A stretch of 64,000 nucleotides of DNA from Pyrenula massariospora (Eukaryota; Ascomycota; Eurotiomycetes; Pyrenulales; Pyrenulaceae). How positions within the stretch are numbered: position 1 is the first letter of the stretch; each line of letters begins with the position of its first letter. The stretch covers positions 124,001 through 188,000 of the forward strand of contig JAGFMI010000018.1 of assembly GCA_021030905.1 (NCBI GenBank), written 5' to 3'. The notes below the pieces were generated by a model. It had not been told where the DNA came from. It worked only from the letters and a program-made list of their open reading frames with translations, and made no database searches. Below are positions 44,976 to 54,313 of this stretch, piece after piece. A program made the translations under genes and the position numbers.

Positions 44976-47900
44976 TCATCCAACCCTCCTTCCACCCATT
45001 CCATCAACCCCCGACTCCTGGAAACCTTTCAAGTTCCACAATTCTGCAATAATTGCCCTTCCCTCCACATGCCTCGAGTCAATCGCCACCAAGCCTGAAC
45101 AAGTATCAATGCAGTTCTCCTGAAGCAATATGCTTAGCGCCCTCGACGTTTCCGGATTCAAGAGTTCTTCCACGTTGAAGACCGGTACTCTGCTCTTCCA
45201 CTTTGTTCCATCACGCTCGAGCACATTCCGCCAGACGCACTGTGGAGAATTTGTCTCGTGTCTTCCCGCAAGCCGCAGCAATGCCCCTGGATGATCCATC
45301 TTGATGACAACTTCTCCCGCTCCCTCATCCAGGCCACTTTTAACTTGTATGTCAACATCCCTCCAGCTCTTCACCTCCGCTTGAAGCGCCCACTTAGCCC
45401 CCTCCAGCACTCTCTCCCCCATCAAACGTCCTATCAACTCCCGCAGATCCTCTCTCCACTGCACATTCCTCATATCGTACCCAGATATGCCCTTCTGAAT
45501 CCACAAATAGGGAAGTAGGCGGGCGAGGTGGTGTTTCTTCCGTGGAGGATGGGAGGCTAGGTATGAAGGGAGGAAGCAGAGGGTTAGGTGGTGGATCAGA
45601 GCGGAGTGCGTGAGAAGGCGGATTGGGTGGAGGGCTACGGGTCTGAGGGGTGGAGGAGGAGGCGGGGCGAAGTAAGGCGACGACTCGCTGGCCTGGGGAT
45701 CCGTCGTTGGTGGAAAAGATTGCGGTGATGCAATGGGCCCCGGAGTTGCAGGCTCGGTCTTGGATTTTGCATTCTCTGCCGCCGGTGGCTCCAGCCAGGG
45801 TCTTCGCATAAACCTGTTTTCGCCAAATAACTTAGCACTAGGGGAGAGACCGACGGGGAGGAGAGAAGGCTCCTGTCCACCCGGGTCACGGAGGACGTTC
45901 CAGTCACTGAGAAAAGCTGAAGGAAGGCGAATGCCCGTTGCACGACATTGCCGTATCGGACTCGCGAGCATCGCGGCGAAAGGATCGGCAGAAAGACGCT
46001 CATTAGATTCATCTGTAGGAATAGCTTTTGTAGCACGATTATGGGAACTGAGAAAGGAGAAGACAGACGATTGCGGAAGGAAAGAAGACGGCGGAGGTGA
46101 GTGGACAGAAGAATCTGGGTTGACATCTGGGCTTGGTTGAAATGTCCGGTCCGGGATGTGATCCTTTTGGAAAGGTGACTTTTGGCTCGGAGTCTGCAAA
46201 TATTTTGAAGCCACGGTCCCGTAGAGTCGATGTGCAGGGGGACTTAGAACCCGGCGAGGTACAACGGTCGCTTTGGAAGGATGAACCGACCAATGTCTCC
46301 GAATTTTGATGGCGCTCCTCGTTGTAGGTCCACTGGTAGGAACATCGAGGGGGCCGACTTTGTCGGTAGCATCTCGATCAGGTCTCTGCCACAAGGCACG
46401 CGCCGTGACTGTTCCGCTAGGGCGATCCTGAGCTTCCTCATCAAAGGGTTTCTTCTTTCGCCGGTGTAAGATACTCTTGGGCTCCTTTGAAGGCAAACTT
46501 TGCAAAACTTGCCCATCAGGCAAATTGAATTCTAGATACGTCTTATTTCCATCCACTTTGGCGTTGGCTTCAATATCTTTTTGACTGTGGTTGTCAACTC
46601 CGGTAGTTGGCATCTCAATTCTTCGCAACGTTTTTTGCTCTATAGATTGAAGCTGCAGCCTCTTGTGCAGTGTCTTCCGTTTTTGCCATTTTTCGAGTCT
46701 TTTCCCAAATGACTCGCGCCTCTGCTCCTGAGCTCCGAATCCCTCACCAACTGCTTGGGCTCTGCCTTCTAGTGATGTTGAAGGGATAGAGGTTGGAGAA
46801 ATTTGCCGGCTAACTCCAATCCTTGGTGTGCCAGAAGGTTGCCTGCATTTAATCTTAGTCAGGCGTTTGGACCACTTCAACTTGAGGCGTCTGGTTCCTT
46901 TCAGTGGCACTCGTTTGCTCTGTGTCGCATTGAAAGGCTTGAACTTAAGAGCATGGCGACGATGCATCCTCTCAAACCAGTATCGTCTACGCAAAGCATA
47001 TTTGGCAGAAAGCTTTTGCAAAACACGAGTGCGCTTGAAGCCAGGGATAACGTCTAACTGAAGACGTTTGTGTGGTGGCCTTGAGAAGACGCGCTGGATA
47101 ATTAAGTCGTCCGGCGGCGAGGAAGCTCGACTTTTGCTATCTAGTTCATTTATTTGCAGCTGTAAGGCCTGTATACGCAATCTCGTCAATCTGAGCTCTC
47201 GTCGATACACTTCTAATTTAGACTGTGGAGACTGGTCGATTAATTGCTGCTGAGTAAGATCTGATTGCCGCCTTTGCCACGCGAGTACTCTTGCAAAATT
47301 ATCCAGAACTGACAATATGTGGTCATTCGTGTTTTCCGTTGGACCTGAGTGGTCTTCTCTTCTGTTTAAGAATGTGGACAGGTTATTTGGTGTTGTAGCT
47401 GTCGCCTGTGCATCATGGGATTCCGGCAAGGGATCGTCAGGATAATTATTGTCATGCTCTGCCAATCCAATTCCTTCATGACCATGAGTTAGGTTATTCT
47501 CGGTGAAAGTTTTGCTTGACTCCTGTATAGATGCGGACAACAACGCTGTAAGAGCTTTTCCAAACCCCTCTTTATTGCCATTTTGGTTATTGCGTTCAAC
47601 GTCTTCAGCAGAATGCGCTTTAAGTTCGGAGGAGCGTGACATTCGTGTAAGACGTTTGCTCTCTTCAATAGACGCGGCTAAGAGGGCGCTGAGGCCATCA
47701 TTCATTAAATTCATATCTCCATGTATTTCATCTTGGCGTTCTGAACTTCCATTATTGTCGTCCACTGCGGAAGAGCTGAAGGACGAACGTAAGATCCGTT
47801 TAGGACGTTTGCTCTCTTCAGTATATGCAGCCAAGAGGGCGCTGAGGCCATCACTTATGACATCCGTATCTTCATGGCCTTTGCCTTGGCGCGCTGAGCT

Positions 47901-48134
47901 TCCGTCGTTCTCCCTCGCTGATGGACAGCTGAAGTTTCGACATTGATCGATCCATGGGACGAGAATCTGGTGTGAGGCCGAGTAGCGAAGGCGCAAAATT
48001 TGGGTTAACGTAGCTGGGTGGTTCCGCAGTAAAGAAAGAGGTGACCGAAATGATGTAGGGCGGTTAGAGTAGCCCTGGCGGTGCAAATTTCGGGGGTTCA
48101 CAGGCTTCAAAGAGCATTTTGTGCTCATGTGCAT
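44976..48134 (-). CDS. Large protein with internal repeats, probably mitochondrial, unknown function
   Basis: Single uninterrupted frame of 1052 codons. The first 60 residues are rich in Arg, Ser and Asn with almost no acids (RNLHRQGYSNRPTSFRSPLSLLRN), a likely mitochondrial presequence. Three imperfect repeats follow: DGLSALLAAYTEESKRPKR, DGLSALLAASIEESKRLTR and KALTALLSASIQESSK. A coiled coil lies near 300-340 (EVYRRELRLTRLRIQALQLQINEL), then a strongly basic region (about 355-510). The ordered C-terminal domain (about 830-1045) starts LHPIRLLTHSALIHHLTLCFLPSYL and includes KGISGYDMRNVQWREDLRELIGR. The basic core suggests RNA or ribosome contact in mitochondria, which is inference only. It shares a 223-bp upstream region with mitochondrial ClpP. 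Confidence 0.75.
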   Translation of the reverse strand: MHMSTKCSLKPVNPRNLHRQGYSNRPTSFRSPLSLLRNHPATLTQILRLRYSASHQILVPWIDQCRNFSCPSARENDGSSARQGKGHEDTDVISDGLSALLAAYTEESKRPKRILRSSFSSSAVDDNNGSSERQDEIHGDMNLMNDGLSALLAASIEESKRLTRMSRSSELKAHSAEDVERNNQNGNKEGFGKALTALLSASIQESSKTFTENNLTHGHEGIGLAEHDNNYPDDPLPESHDAQATATTPNNLSTFLNRREDHSGPTENTNDHILSVLDNFARVLAWQRRQSDLTQQQLIDQSPQSKLEVYRRELRLTRLRIQALQLQINELDSKSRASSPPDDLIIQRVFSRPPHKRLQLDVIPGFKRTRVLQKLSAKYALRRRYWFERMHRRHALKFKPFNATQSKRVPLKGTRRLKLKWSKRLTKIKCRQPSGTPRIGVSRQISPTSIPSTSLEGRAQAVGEGFGAQEQRRESFGKRLEKWQKRKTLHKRLQLQSIEQKTLRRIEMPTTGVDNHSQKDIEANAKVDGNKTYLEFNLPDGQVLQSLPSKEPKSILHRRKKKPFDEEAQDRPSGTVTARALWQRPDRDATDKVGPLDVPTSGPTTRSAIKIRRHWSVHPSKATVVPRRVLSPPAHRLYGTVASKYLQTPSQKSPFQKDHIPDRTFQPSPDVNPDSSVHSPPPSSFLPQSSVFSFLSSHNRATKAIPTDESNERLSADPFAAMLASPIRQCRATGIRLPSAFLSDWNVLRDPGGQEPSLLPVGLSPSAKLFGENRFMRRPWLEPPAAENAKSKTEPATPGPIASPQSFPPTTDPQASESSPYFAPPPPPPLRPVALHPIRLLTHSALIHHLTLCFLPSYLASHPPRKKHHLARLLPYLWIQKGISGYDMRNVQWREDLRELIGRLMGERVLEGAKWALQAEVKSWRDVDIQVKSGLDEGAGEVVIKMDHPGALLRLAGRHETNSPQCVWRNVLERDGTKWKSRVPVFNVEELLNPETSRALSILLQENCIDTCSGLVAIDSRHVEGRAIIAELWNLKGFQESGVDGMGGRRVG

Positions 48135-48357
48135 GGACGCATATATTCGTTCAAAAGGTTGGCCTGCACCACGCCAAATCTGCCGACACAGGATGGAACC
48201 AAGCTCCCAGTAAAGATGCCAATCGCGAATTACCCGTCTCCGGGCCGAGTCGCTCCGAACGTTCCCAGCCTTGGCCGAGGGAGCTCAATATTTCCATCAA
48301 AGTATTCGTAGTGCCATCAGAAGATTCTCGGGAAGAGTTTCTACGCTCGTTCAGGAA
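48135..48357. promoter_or_regulatory. Compact bidirectional promoter
   Basis: Only 223 bp separate the start codons of the large repeat-bearing gene (minus) and ClpP (plus), both with mitochondrial-type N-termini. No TATA box stands out. Confidence 0.55.
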
Positions 48358-49375
48358 ATGAACATCTCGAGATCTGGCAGGATCCTCCGACACGGCATAA
48401 AACATTCAAGCGCCGCCCCCAAGCCTCAGAGTCTTCCTTCTTTGCGAATCAAAGGCTTGAGCTTTTCACGCTCGCTAACCGGAGCCCGCTCTGTACCTCG
48501 TCGTAGCCTGGGGACAGCGTCGTCTACCCCAGCACCCGCCACGACATGGACTCCTACTCCATTCGTCACAGAAACAGTTGTGAGGACTCATGGGCTCCGA
48601 TAACGCGAGGTGTCGAGCTGACTTGTGTAGGCAGGAGGATGGCATACTTGTGAGTGACTAAAAGAGCCTGAATCTCCAGGAGAGGACTGAATTCGGGCAG
48701 ATGATATATTCTCTCGGCTCCTAAAGGTTGGCATCACTCATCCAGCTCAGAGGTAATCGAGAGCTCACGGCTTAGACAGGAGAGAATTGTCTGTTTGAAT
48801 GGAAATGTCGACGATACCATGTCCGCTTCTATTGTGGCCCAATTGCTCTTTCTCGAGGCAGATAGCCCAGAGAGACCCATCCACCTCTACATCAACTCTC
48901 AGGGCGGTTCGGTGACCGCCGGCCTCGCTATATACGACACGATGCAGTATATCCAGAGCGAAGTCTCGACGATATGTGTGGGTCAAGCTGCGAGTATGGG
49001 CTCGCTATTACTATGTGGGGGTGCTGCGAAGAAGAGATATTGTCTTCCACACTCGTAGGTTCTCCAAACCTCCACTTCCATACTTCGATTTGACTATTTC
49101 TCAGCTCGATCATGATCCATCAGCCTTCTGGTGGATACGTCGGTCAAGCCTCTGACATCGCGATACATGCGAAAGAAATCATCCGCGTACGGCACCAGTT
49201 GAACAAGATCTACAAGCAACACTTGACCGGCAAGGAAGAATTGAGCCTCGACCAAATAGAGAAAATGATGGAAAGGGACTATTTTATGAGCGCGGAAGAG
49301 GCTCTAAATATGGGAATTGTGGACGAGATCTTAACATCGAGAGTTCCCCCACCGCAGAAGGAAGACGAGAAGTGA
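48358..49375 (+). CDS. Mitochondrial ATP-dependent Clp protease proteolytic subunit
   Basis: Serine protease subunit that forms a double heptameric chamber in the matrix and works with ClpX. Five exons: 48358-48579, 48631-48649, 48701-48726, 48780-49054 and 49105-49375; 270 aa. Exons 2 and 3 are only 19 and 26 nt. Spliced together they give [30 protein letters not shown], the conserved entry to the ClpP fold, so they are required. The first 60 residues are a basic, Ser/Thr-rich targeting sequence. The catalytic triad is Ser161 (QAASMGS), His186 (MIHQPSGG) and Asp239 (MERDYF). The upstream in-frame sequence before 48358 is not conserved and overlaps the bidirectional promoter. ClpP is retained in many filamentous fungi but lost in budding yeast. 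Confidence 0.95.
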
Positions 49376-49544
49376 CATGGATCCATTTCATGAACTTGCG
49401 CTCGATAGGGTGCGCGTGACTGATGGTATTTGTACTAAAAGGAAAGGATGAGATGGGCTATGTGCCCTTGAAATCCACGCAATGCGAAAACATGCCTCTA
49501 TCCAAGGTCTGCCCTTTAGACCTAATATATTCATGCGATGCCAT

Positions 49545-50498
49545 TCACAGCCCTATGGTCCGCCCACGAACCCGCAATCGAACGCCTAATAGTCCCCCAA
49601 AAAGAGTCGTCATCTCGTTGCGCGCTCCGGTTGTCGCTTGACTTGTTGTGACTGTCTGGGTAGTAGCATCTTGCCAAATCCGCCACTGCCTTCGCACAGT
49701 CTGCAGAACGTTCAATTCAGCTAGCATAGAATCTCCCCTGTAGTATGGGTCTAAAATGTGACCATTCAAGGCGGTCGACACATTCGTGCCAGCTTCTTCC
49801 ATGGCTGTACCAGGGTCGTTGGGCTGGTCCTCTTCTGCTCTGAGAATACCCCTCTCTTCTGCATCATGATCTTGCCCTTGACCCATTGCCTGTGCTATCT
49901 CGGCAGATGATGCAGCCTTGGCTGAAAGCTTTTCGATCACAGCCGCAAGCATAATGAGCTGTAAGACAAGCACCAACAGATCCATTGCAACGAGCCTCGA
50001 CTTCCAAACGGGGCCTTTTTCTCCAACAAAATCAATCAGAATCCCACCATGTAAGTATCCTCCTGTTATCTCTCCTGCTTCGGGTCGTGGTCGGAGTATG
50101 TGCGATATCAAGCAAAGAAGATTCGCGCCTATTATGGAGCCGATGTAGGGTCTTTGGAACGGCGTATCTGGTAGTGGTATTGACCGGGGAGTAAGACAGA
50201 CGGCTTGAACGCCAGCGCGGAGGAGGAAGTTGAAGAAAGAATTATCATAGTAGTACAATATTGAGAATTGAATGAAGAGGATGGTATCGAATTGTCGGAG
50301 GAAGGCGTCAAGAAGCTCGATTCGTTTGCGCTTGAATGCTTGAGAAGGCGTACTGGAGATCGCGGAGGTGGATGGGTCGGGCTGATTTGAGAAGAGCGTA
50401 CTGACATATTCTGTATCTGAAGGAGGGAGATCAGAAGGCGTACTGGAGGCCGGTGCTACAGCGGCCTGCGAGCTGCTGCTTGGAGTGGCATCGTTCAT
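49545..50498 (-). CDS. DUF1746 membrane protein, candidate Dsc4 of the Golgi DSC E3 ligase
   Basis: Single exon, 317 aa. A Ser/Pro-rich N-terminus (1-55) is followed by KRKRIELLDAFLRQFDTILFIQFSILYYYDNSFFNFLLRAGVQ. This DUF1746 pattern is found in the fission-yeast Dsc4 subunit, which helps cleave the sterol regulator Sre1 under low oxygen. Further hydrophobic segments are around residues 115-133 (PYIGSIIGANLLCLISHIL) and 167-187 (VAMDLLVLVLQLIMLAAVI). The C-terminal third is acidic, then basic, and ends with an amphipathic stretch. Hydrophobicity, length and the N-terminal block support the family call, but the DSC role is transferred by family only. Confidence 0.68.
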   Translation of the reverse strand: MNDATPSSSSQAAVAPASSTPSDLPPSDTEYVSTLFSNQPDPSTSAISSTPSQAFKRKRIELLDAFLRQFDTILFIQFSILYYYDNSFFNFLLRAGVQAVCLTPRSIPLPDTPFQRPYIGSIIGANLLCLISHILRPRPEAGEITGGYLHGGILIDFVGEKGPVWKSRLVAMDLLVLVLQLIMLAAVIEKLSAKAASSAEIAQAMGQGQDHDAEERGILRAEEDQPNDPGTAMEEAGTNVSTALNGHILDPYYRGDSMLAELNVLQTVRRQWRIWQDATTQTVTTSQATTGARNEMTTLFGGLLGVRLRVRGRTIGL

Positions 50499-51242
50499 GT
50501 CTCGCAGCCCTCATAAGGAGACCACGATGTTGTGGAGCAGGGTAGAGCAGCCATGAGATTGAACGGAGCCTATTCGACGTTATGGGAGCTTCTTTTTTGC
50601 TAAAGGATCTCAAATTCGCATGACGGACGAATCATTAGATCTTGTCTGTGGATATCTTGCCTCCGGTACATTTTGTATCAAACCACGCCAAGCGCCCAAC
50701 ATTAACAGGCGAACCTGGGGGGGCGCCTTGTAAAGACAAAGACAGTCCCGTAAAGACGTTCACGACTACCATATGCCCGCGTATTTCCTTTAGCGCCCGG
50801 TTTCTGAACCTTTTTAGAACCAAGTTGATTGTTTACTTTTACAGACACTTTGTGAACTTGAATTTACCAAATTGGCGCGCACATTAACGTGGCTAGCCAC
50901 TATCACTTGCATGCCTTTCACCCGAAATCTGCATTCAAGGCAGGACGTCCCTTCCGAAACGTCACATCTCAAATTATGGTTCCGATGATTTGTGGGAATA
51001 GTACTATAGCGAAATAGGTGGGCACGGTATTTAGAATATTTGAACTCTACAAGGTGGATGAGAATGGCGACCGCTAGCCAGTAAAACTATCTTGTATTGT
51101 GGAAATAGGATGTGAAAAAGCTAAGATATCTGCAGCTACTGCATCCTGAAAATATCCCCGCCAGTCGCCGACGCTCGGTTCGAACCGTCAAAAATTCTTC
51201 CTTTCTCTCCGAAAAATCTGCATAAAGGCTTATAGCAGTGCC
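50499..51242. other. Intergenic, no gene seen
   Basis: 744 bp between the DUF1746 gene and the 3' end of the HSPA12-like gene. A GGTTCGAACC sequence near 51178 resembles a tRNA B box, but no tRNA fold surrounds it. Confidence 0.55.
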
Positions 51243-53452
51243 TCACAGCTTCCCAGCAGATTGACCTCCTCGCCTATCAAATGAAGAGATAAAGTTGACT
51301 CTTGCCAGACCCACCTGCTTCCGGTTATGCATTGCAGTGACCTCGAAGTATCCTGGTTGCGCTCCTATTGTGACATTCAGGTTTATCACAGCCTCGATGA
51401 TGCCAGCTGCACTAGTGTTGACGCCCGTCTTGATCTTTTTGCGAGAAGAGAACACGCCTGTGAAATCAACTTCGATGCAACCATTCTCATTGACGCCTAG
51501 CAGAATAAGTATCAAATTTTTGATGTGGCAACCTTCATTCACATACCTGGCTCGTCAATTCGGATTGGCTGCTTATCTTGACCGCTTGAATATAGCTTCC
51601 ACTTGAAGATAGGGTTCTCTTCGTTGGGATCGATGGCAACATACACCTTGATTGTCTTCTTCATGCTTGTGGTGAATCTCTCCCCCTGAAGTCTTAGTCA
51701 GCACCGGTGACGAACCGAATTTGATGATCTATCACAAACCTTCTTCATATGGCAATCGAAATAGCCCTGTGCGCGTTTACCCCTGAAAGGACAAATGAAG
51801 GCATCCTCCTCGTCATCGTTTTCTTCGTCAAATTCTCTGTGCACTGCGATGCCATACCAGAGGCGCGATGTCTTGCTCATAATCACAGATCCTTCAAGTC
51901 CTCTGATGACTGCACCACGGGCGATGGCGCTCCAAGCCCGATCGTCGGTCTGAAGCGTGACGTTGCCCTTGTAGGTTTCCTCACAGTGTTTTTGGAACCG
52001 ATCCCAAACGTATCTAGATGTGCCAAGGCCCCCGCAAAGAATGATTGACTTGAGAGTGCCTTTCGCTCTCTTCAAAGCTGACCTCTGTTGATCTGCTAGC
52101 GCAATCGCTTTATCAATTACCACATCGAACATGTCGGCAAGTTCGTTGCTATTTGAAATTAGTATCTAATGTCAGGTGTTATTTCGTTGGTTGACTGACC
52201 CATCGATCAGTATATCACCATCTCCGAAGTCATAGTAAGGGCAATCAGGCTCTTGAGCTCGGAGTGGCTCGCCAAGAGCTACTAAAGGGAGTTTCCACTT
52301 CTTTGCTAGGCTTTTGCCGTCAAATTTCTTCTTATGAGCCTCAAATTTCTCCATGAAGTCACTCCCAATACCGGTCTTCTGAGTTGGAAGATTGGTAAAG
52401 GCCGCACCAAATTTCTCGGAAAGCTTTTTGTGTAAACTTCTGTCGATCGTTGTAGATCCATGTTTGCCTCCAATGCCAGGAACGGCCTCTGAGGTTCTGA
52501 GGGGTACAAGGTTCGTTATTTTGAGCAGCGAAAGATCCGTGGTACCGCCACCCAAATCAACGACGAGAATATGGGAGCCAACCTATAGCATGTCAAGACA
52601 GGGAGAAGTCACTAGAGATGAAGCGATTACCTGGCATTGCCCTTTCTCAGCCTTAGAGGCAAGGATGGCGGTGCTGGCTGCTTCGGGCTCTGTGACCAGG
52701 GAGATCGTGTCTCCTGCGCGGTTTCCAAACCCAGCAGCAATAGCTGCCCGTCTAGTCTTTTCACTAGCGGCGTCAGACCAATTGGCAGGAACCGTAAACC
52801 AGAAACTGATTGGGCTGCCTGCCAAAATCTTCTTCGTCAAATTCTTCAACAGCTTGGCCATGATATGGCCGTATAGGCACTCCAAGTAAGAGCACACAAG
52901 CTCTTCGGCCGTCATATCATCAGGGAGCTGGAAACGTCTGTGGTTCGCGTCATCGGTGCGCAGAAAATCGTCGTCGAAATCTGTTCGCTTAACGTGCTTG
53001 TCCAGCTGAAGTTTGAACCATGAATATTGGGTCATGCCTGGTTCGATATCATACCCAAACTGATCTTTATCAAGGCCCGGGTTCTCTGATTTCGGAGCAA
53101 TGCGCGACGGAACTTTTTCCAGCACGTCGTTTCCACCGGCCCAGTCCTTGACTACGTGTACCTCACCGTCGCCAAAAGAGTAAGCAACGCCTGATTTCAT
53201 CAGCTCAGGGATAAAAGCTCTGGAAAAGGCTTACCCGAGAATGTTGTACCGAAGTCAACGGAGATAACATTAGCTTTCTGGTTCTTAAGCGGAGACGCAG
53301 TAGACTTTTTACTCGTCTTTGGAGAAGAGCTTGTTGCCTTCGATTTGGATGGCACTTGTTCTGAGATGTATGTGAGTACCTTGCTTACGAATCATTTGAG
53401 CGTTGACACCTTTGGGATTCTTTGAACCAGCGTTCTTGCTCTTAGATATCAT
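51243..53452 (-). CDS. HSPA12-like Hsp70-family ATPase
   Basis: Divergent Hsp70/actin-fold ATPase of the HSPA12 type, common as multicopy families in filamentous fungi. Seven exons: 53410-53452, 53235-53360, 52631-53190, 52200-52582, 51740-52148, 51547-51685 and 51243-51496; introns 44-54 bp, 637 aa. The nucleotide-binding blocks are intact: phosphate-1 VISVDFGTTFSG (47-57), connect-1 region VTEPEAAS, phosphate-2 LVVDLGGGTTDLSL (about 249-262), and the adenosine motif ILCGGLGTSRYVWDRF. As usual in this family there is no canonical Hsp70 substrate-binding domain; the C-terminal 130 residues form a beta-rich domain of unknown role. The first exon and its 49-bp intron are the least certain part, while the frame from VISVDFGTT on is firm. 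Confidence 0.87.
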
Positions 53453-54313
53453 TTCCGTTCGTCCACCGCGGAGCGACACTTCAGTCACGCTGGCTGCTCC
53501 CTTGGCTTCTGTTTCGGGTCAATTAGACATTGAACTAACAATTCAAGATTCATGGGAATCATGCCTTTGACGTTGTTATCGAAGACCTCAAAGTCAATAA
53601 TGCCTGGTTGAGAGAAATGTGAGGGCATGATTGCAGGCCGAGGAATCTGCCAATTGATTAAGACCGAGAAATTGACGGCTGGAGTCAGAATCGAAGGAGG
53701 ATGTTAGATCGAAGCCTTAGGAAGCATCTGAAAGAACTTAATGATTGGTCAAGATGGAAGAAGATGTGGCTAGGGCAAAACTTACCGTCTAATTCTAGAA
53801 GCAGGGCACAAAGCGCGGATGGGCAAGATAAATCAGGATGAAGAAAGCCAGGACATGGAAGGTTTGATCAAGGTAGGAGATGTTGAAGAAGATTAGGTTA
53901 GATGATTTAAGTCGAGATGAGGTACAGTGAGGGATGATCAAAAGCATAGGATAGAATGTGCAAGGTATAGATGAGAAATATTTACGAAATAGGAACGGTA
54001 AGGTTCAACAGATCTATGAGCACGATCTCTCAGCAAGTGAGATATGAACTTTGTAACGCAAAATGAGGGTGAGGTCACTGCAAGCAGAAGTAGTGTCTTG
54101 CCTAGCTCAGGGATATCAATCAGTTCTGTTTCTTATTTTACTCATTTCACTACATTCTCCTATTTAGCCTCTTTCTTCATGCCTCGCAGACCTTATTCCT
54201 CATGCAAAATCTACAAAACTCCTACACGGAGATTTATGTCTATCTAAAGCGGTGAGGCAGCTACTCTAATCAATACAATCAAGTTTTGGACAAGTTCCAA
54301 GGCAATTGCACTT
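53453..54313. other. Divergent upstream region, HSPA12-like gene / coiled-coil gene
   Basis: 861 bp, purine-rich in its middle (about 53740-53960, GA-rich with repeated GATGAAG/GAAGAT words). No supported gene. Confidence 0.5.

Noticed and set aside
51165-51195. tRNA-like B box GGTTCGAACC
   Set aside because: The flanking bases do not form a T-arm or an acceptor stem; no tRNA gene can be drawn.
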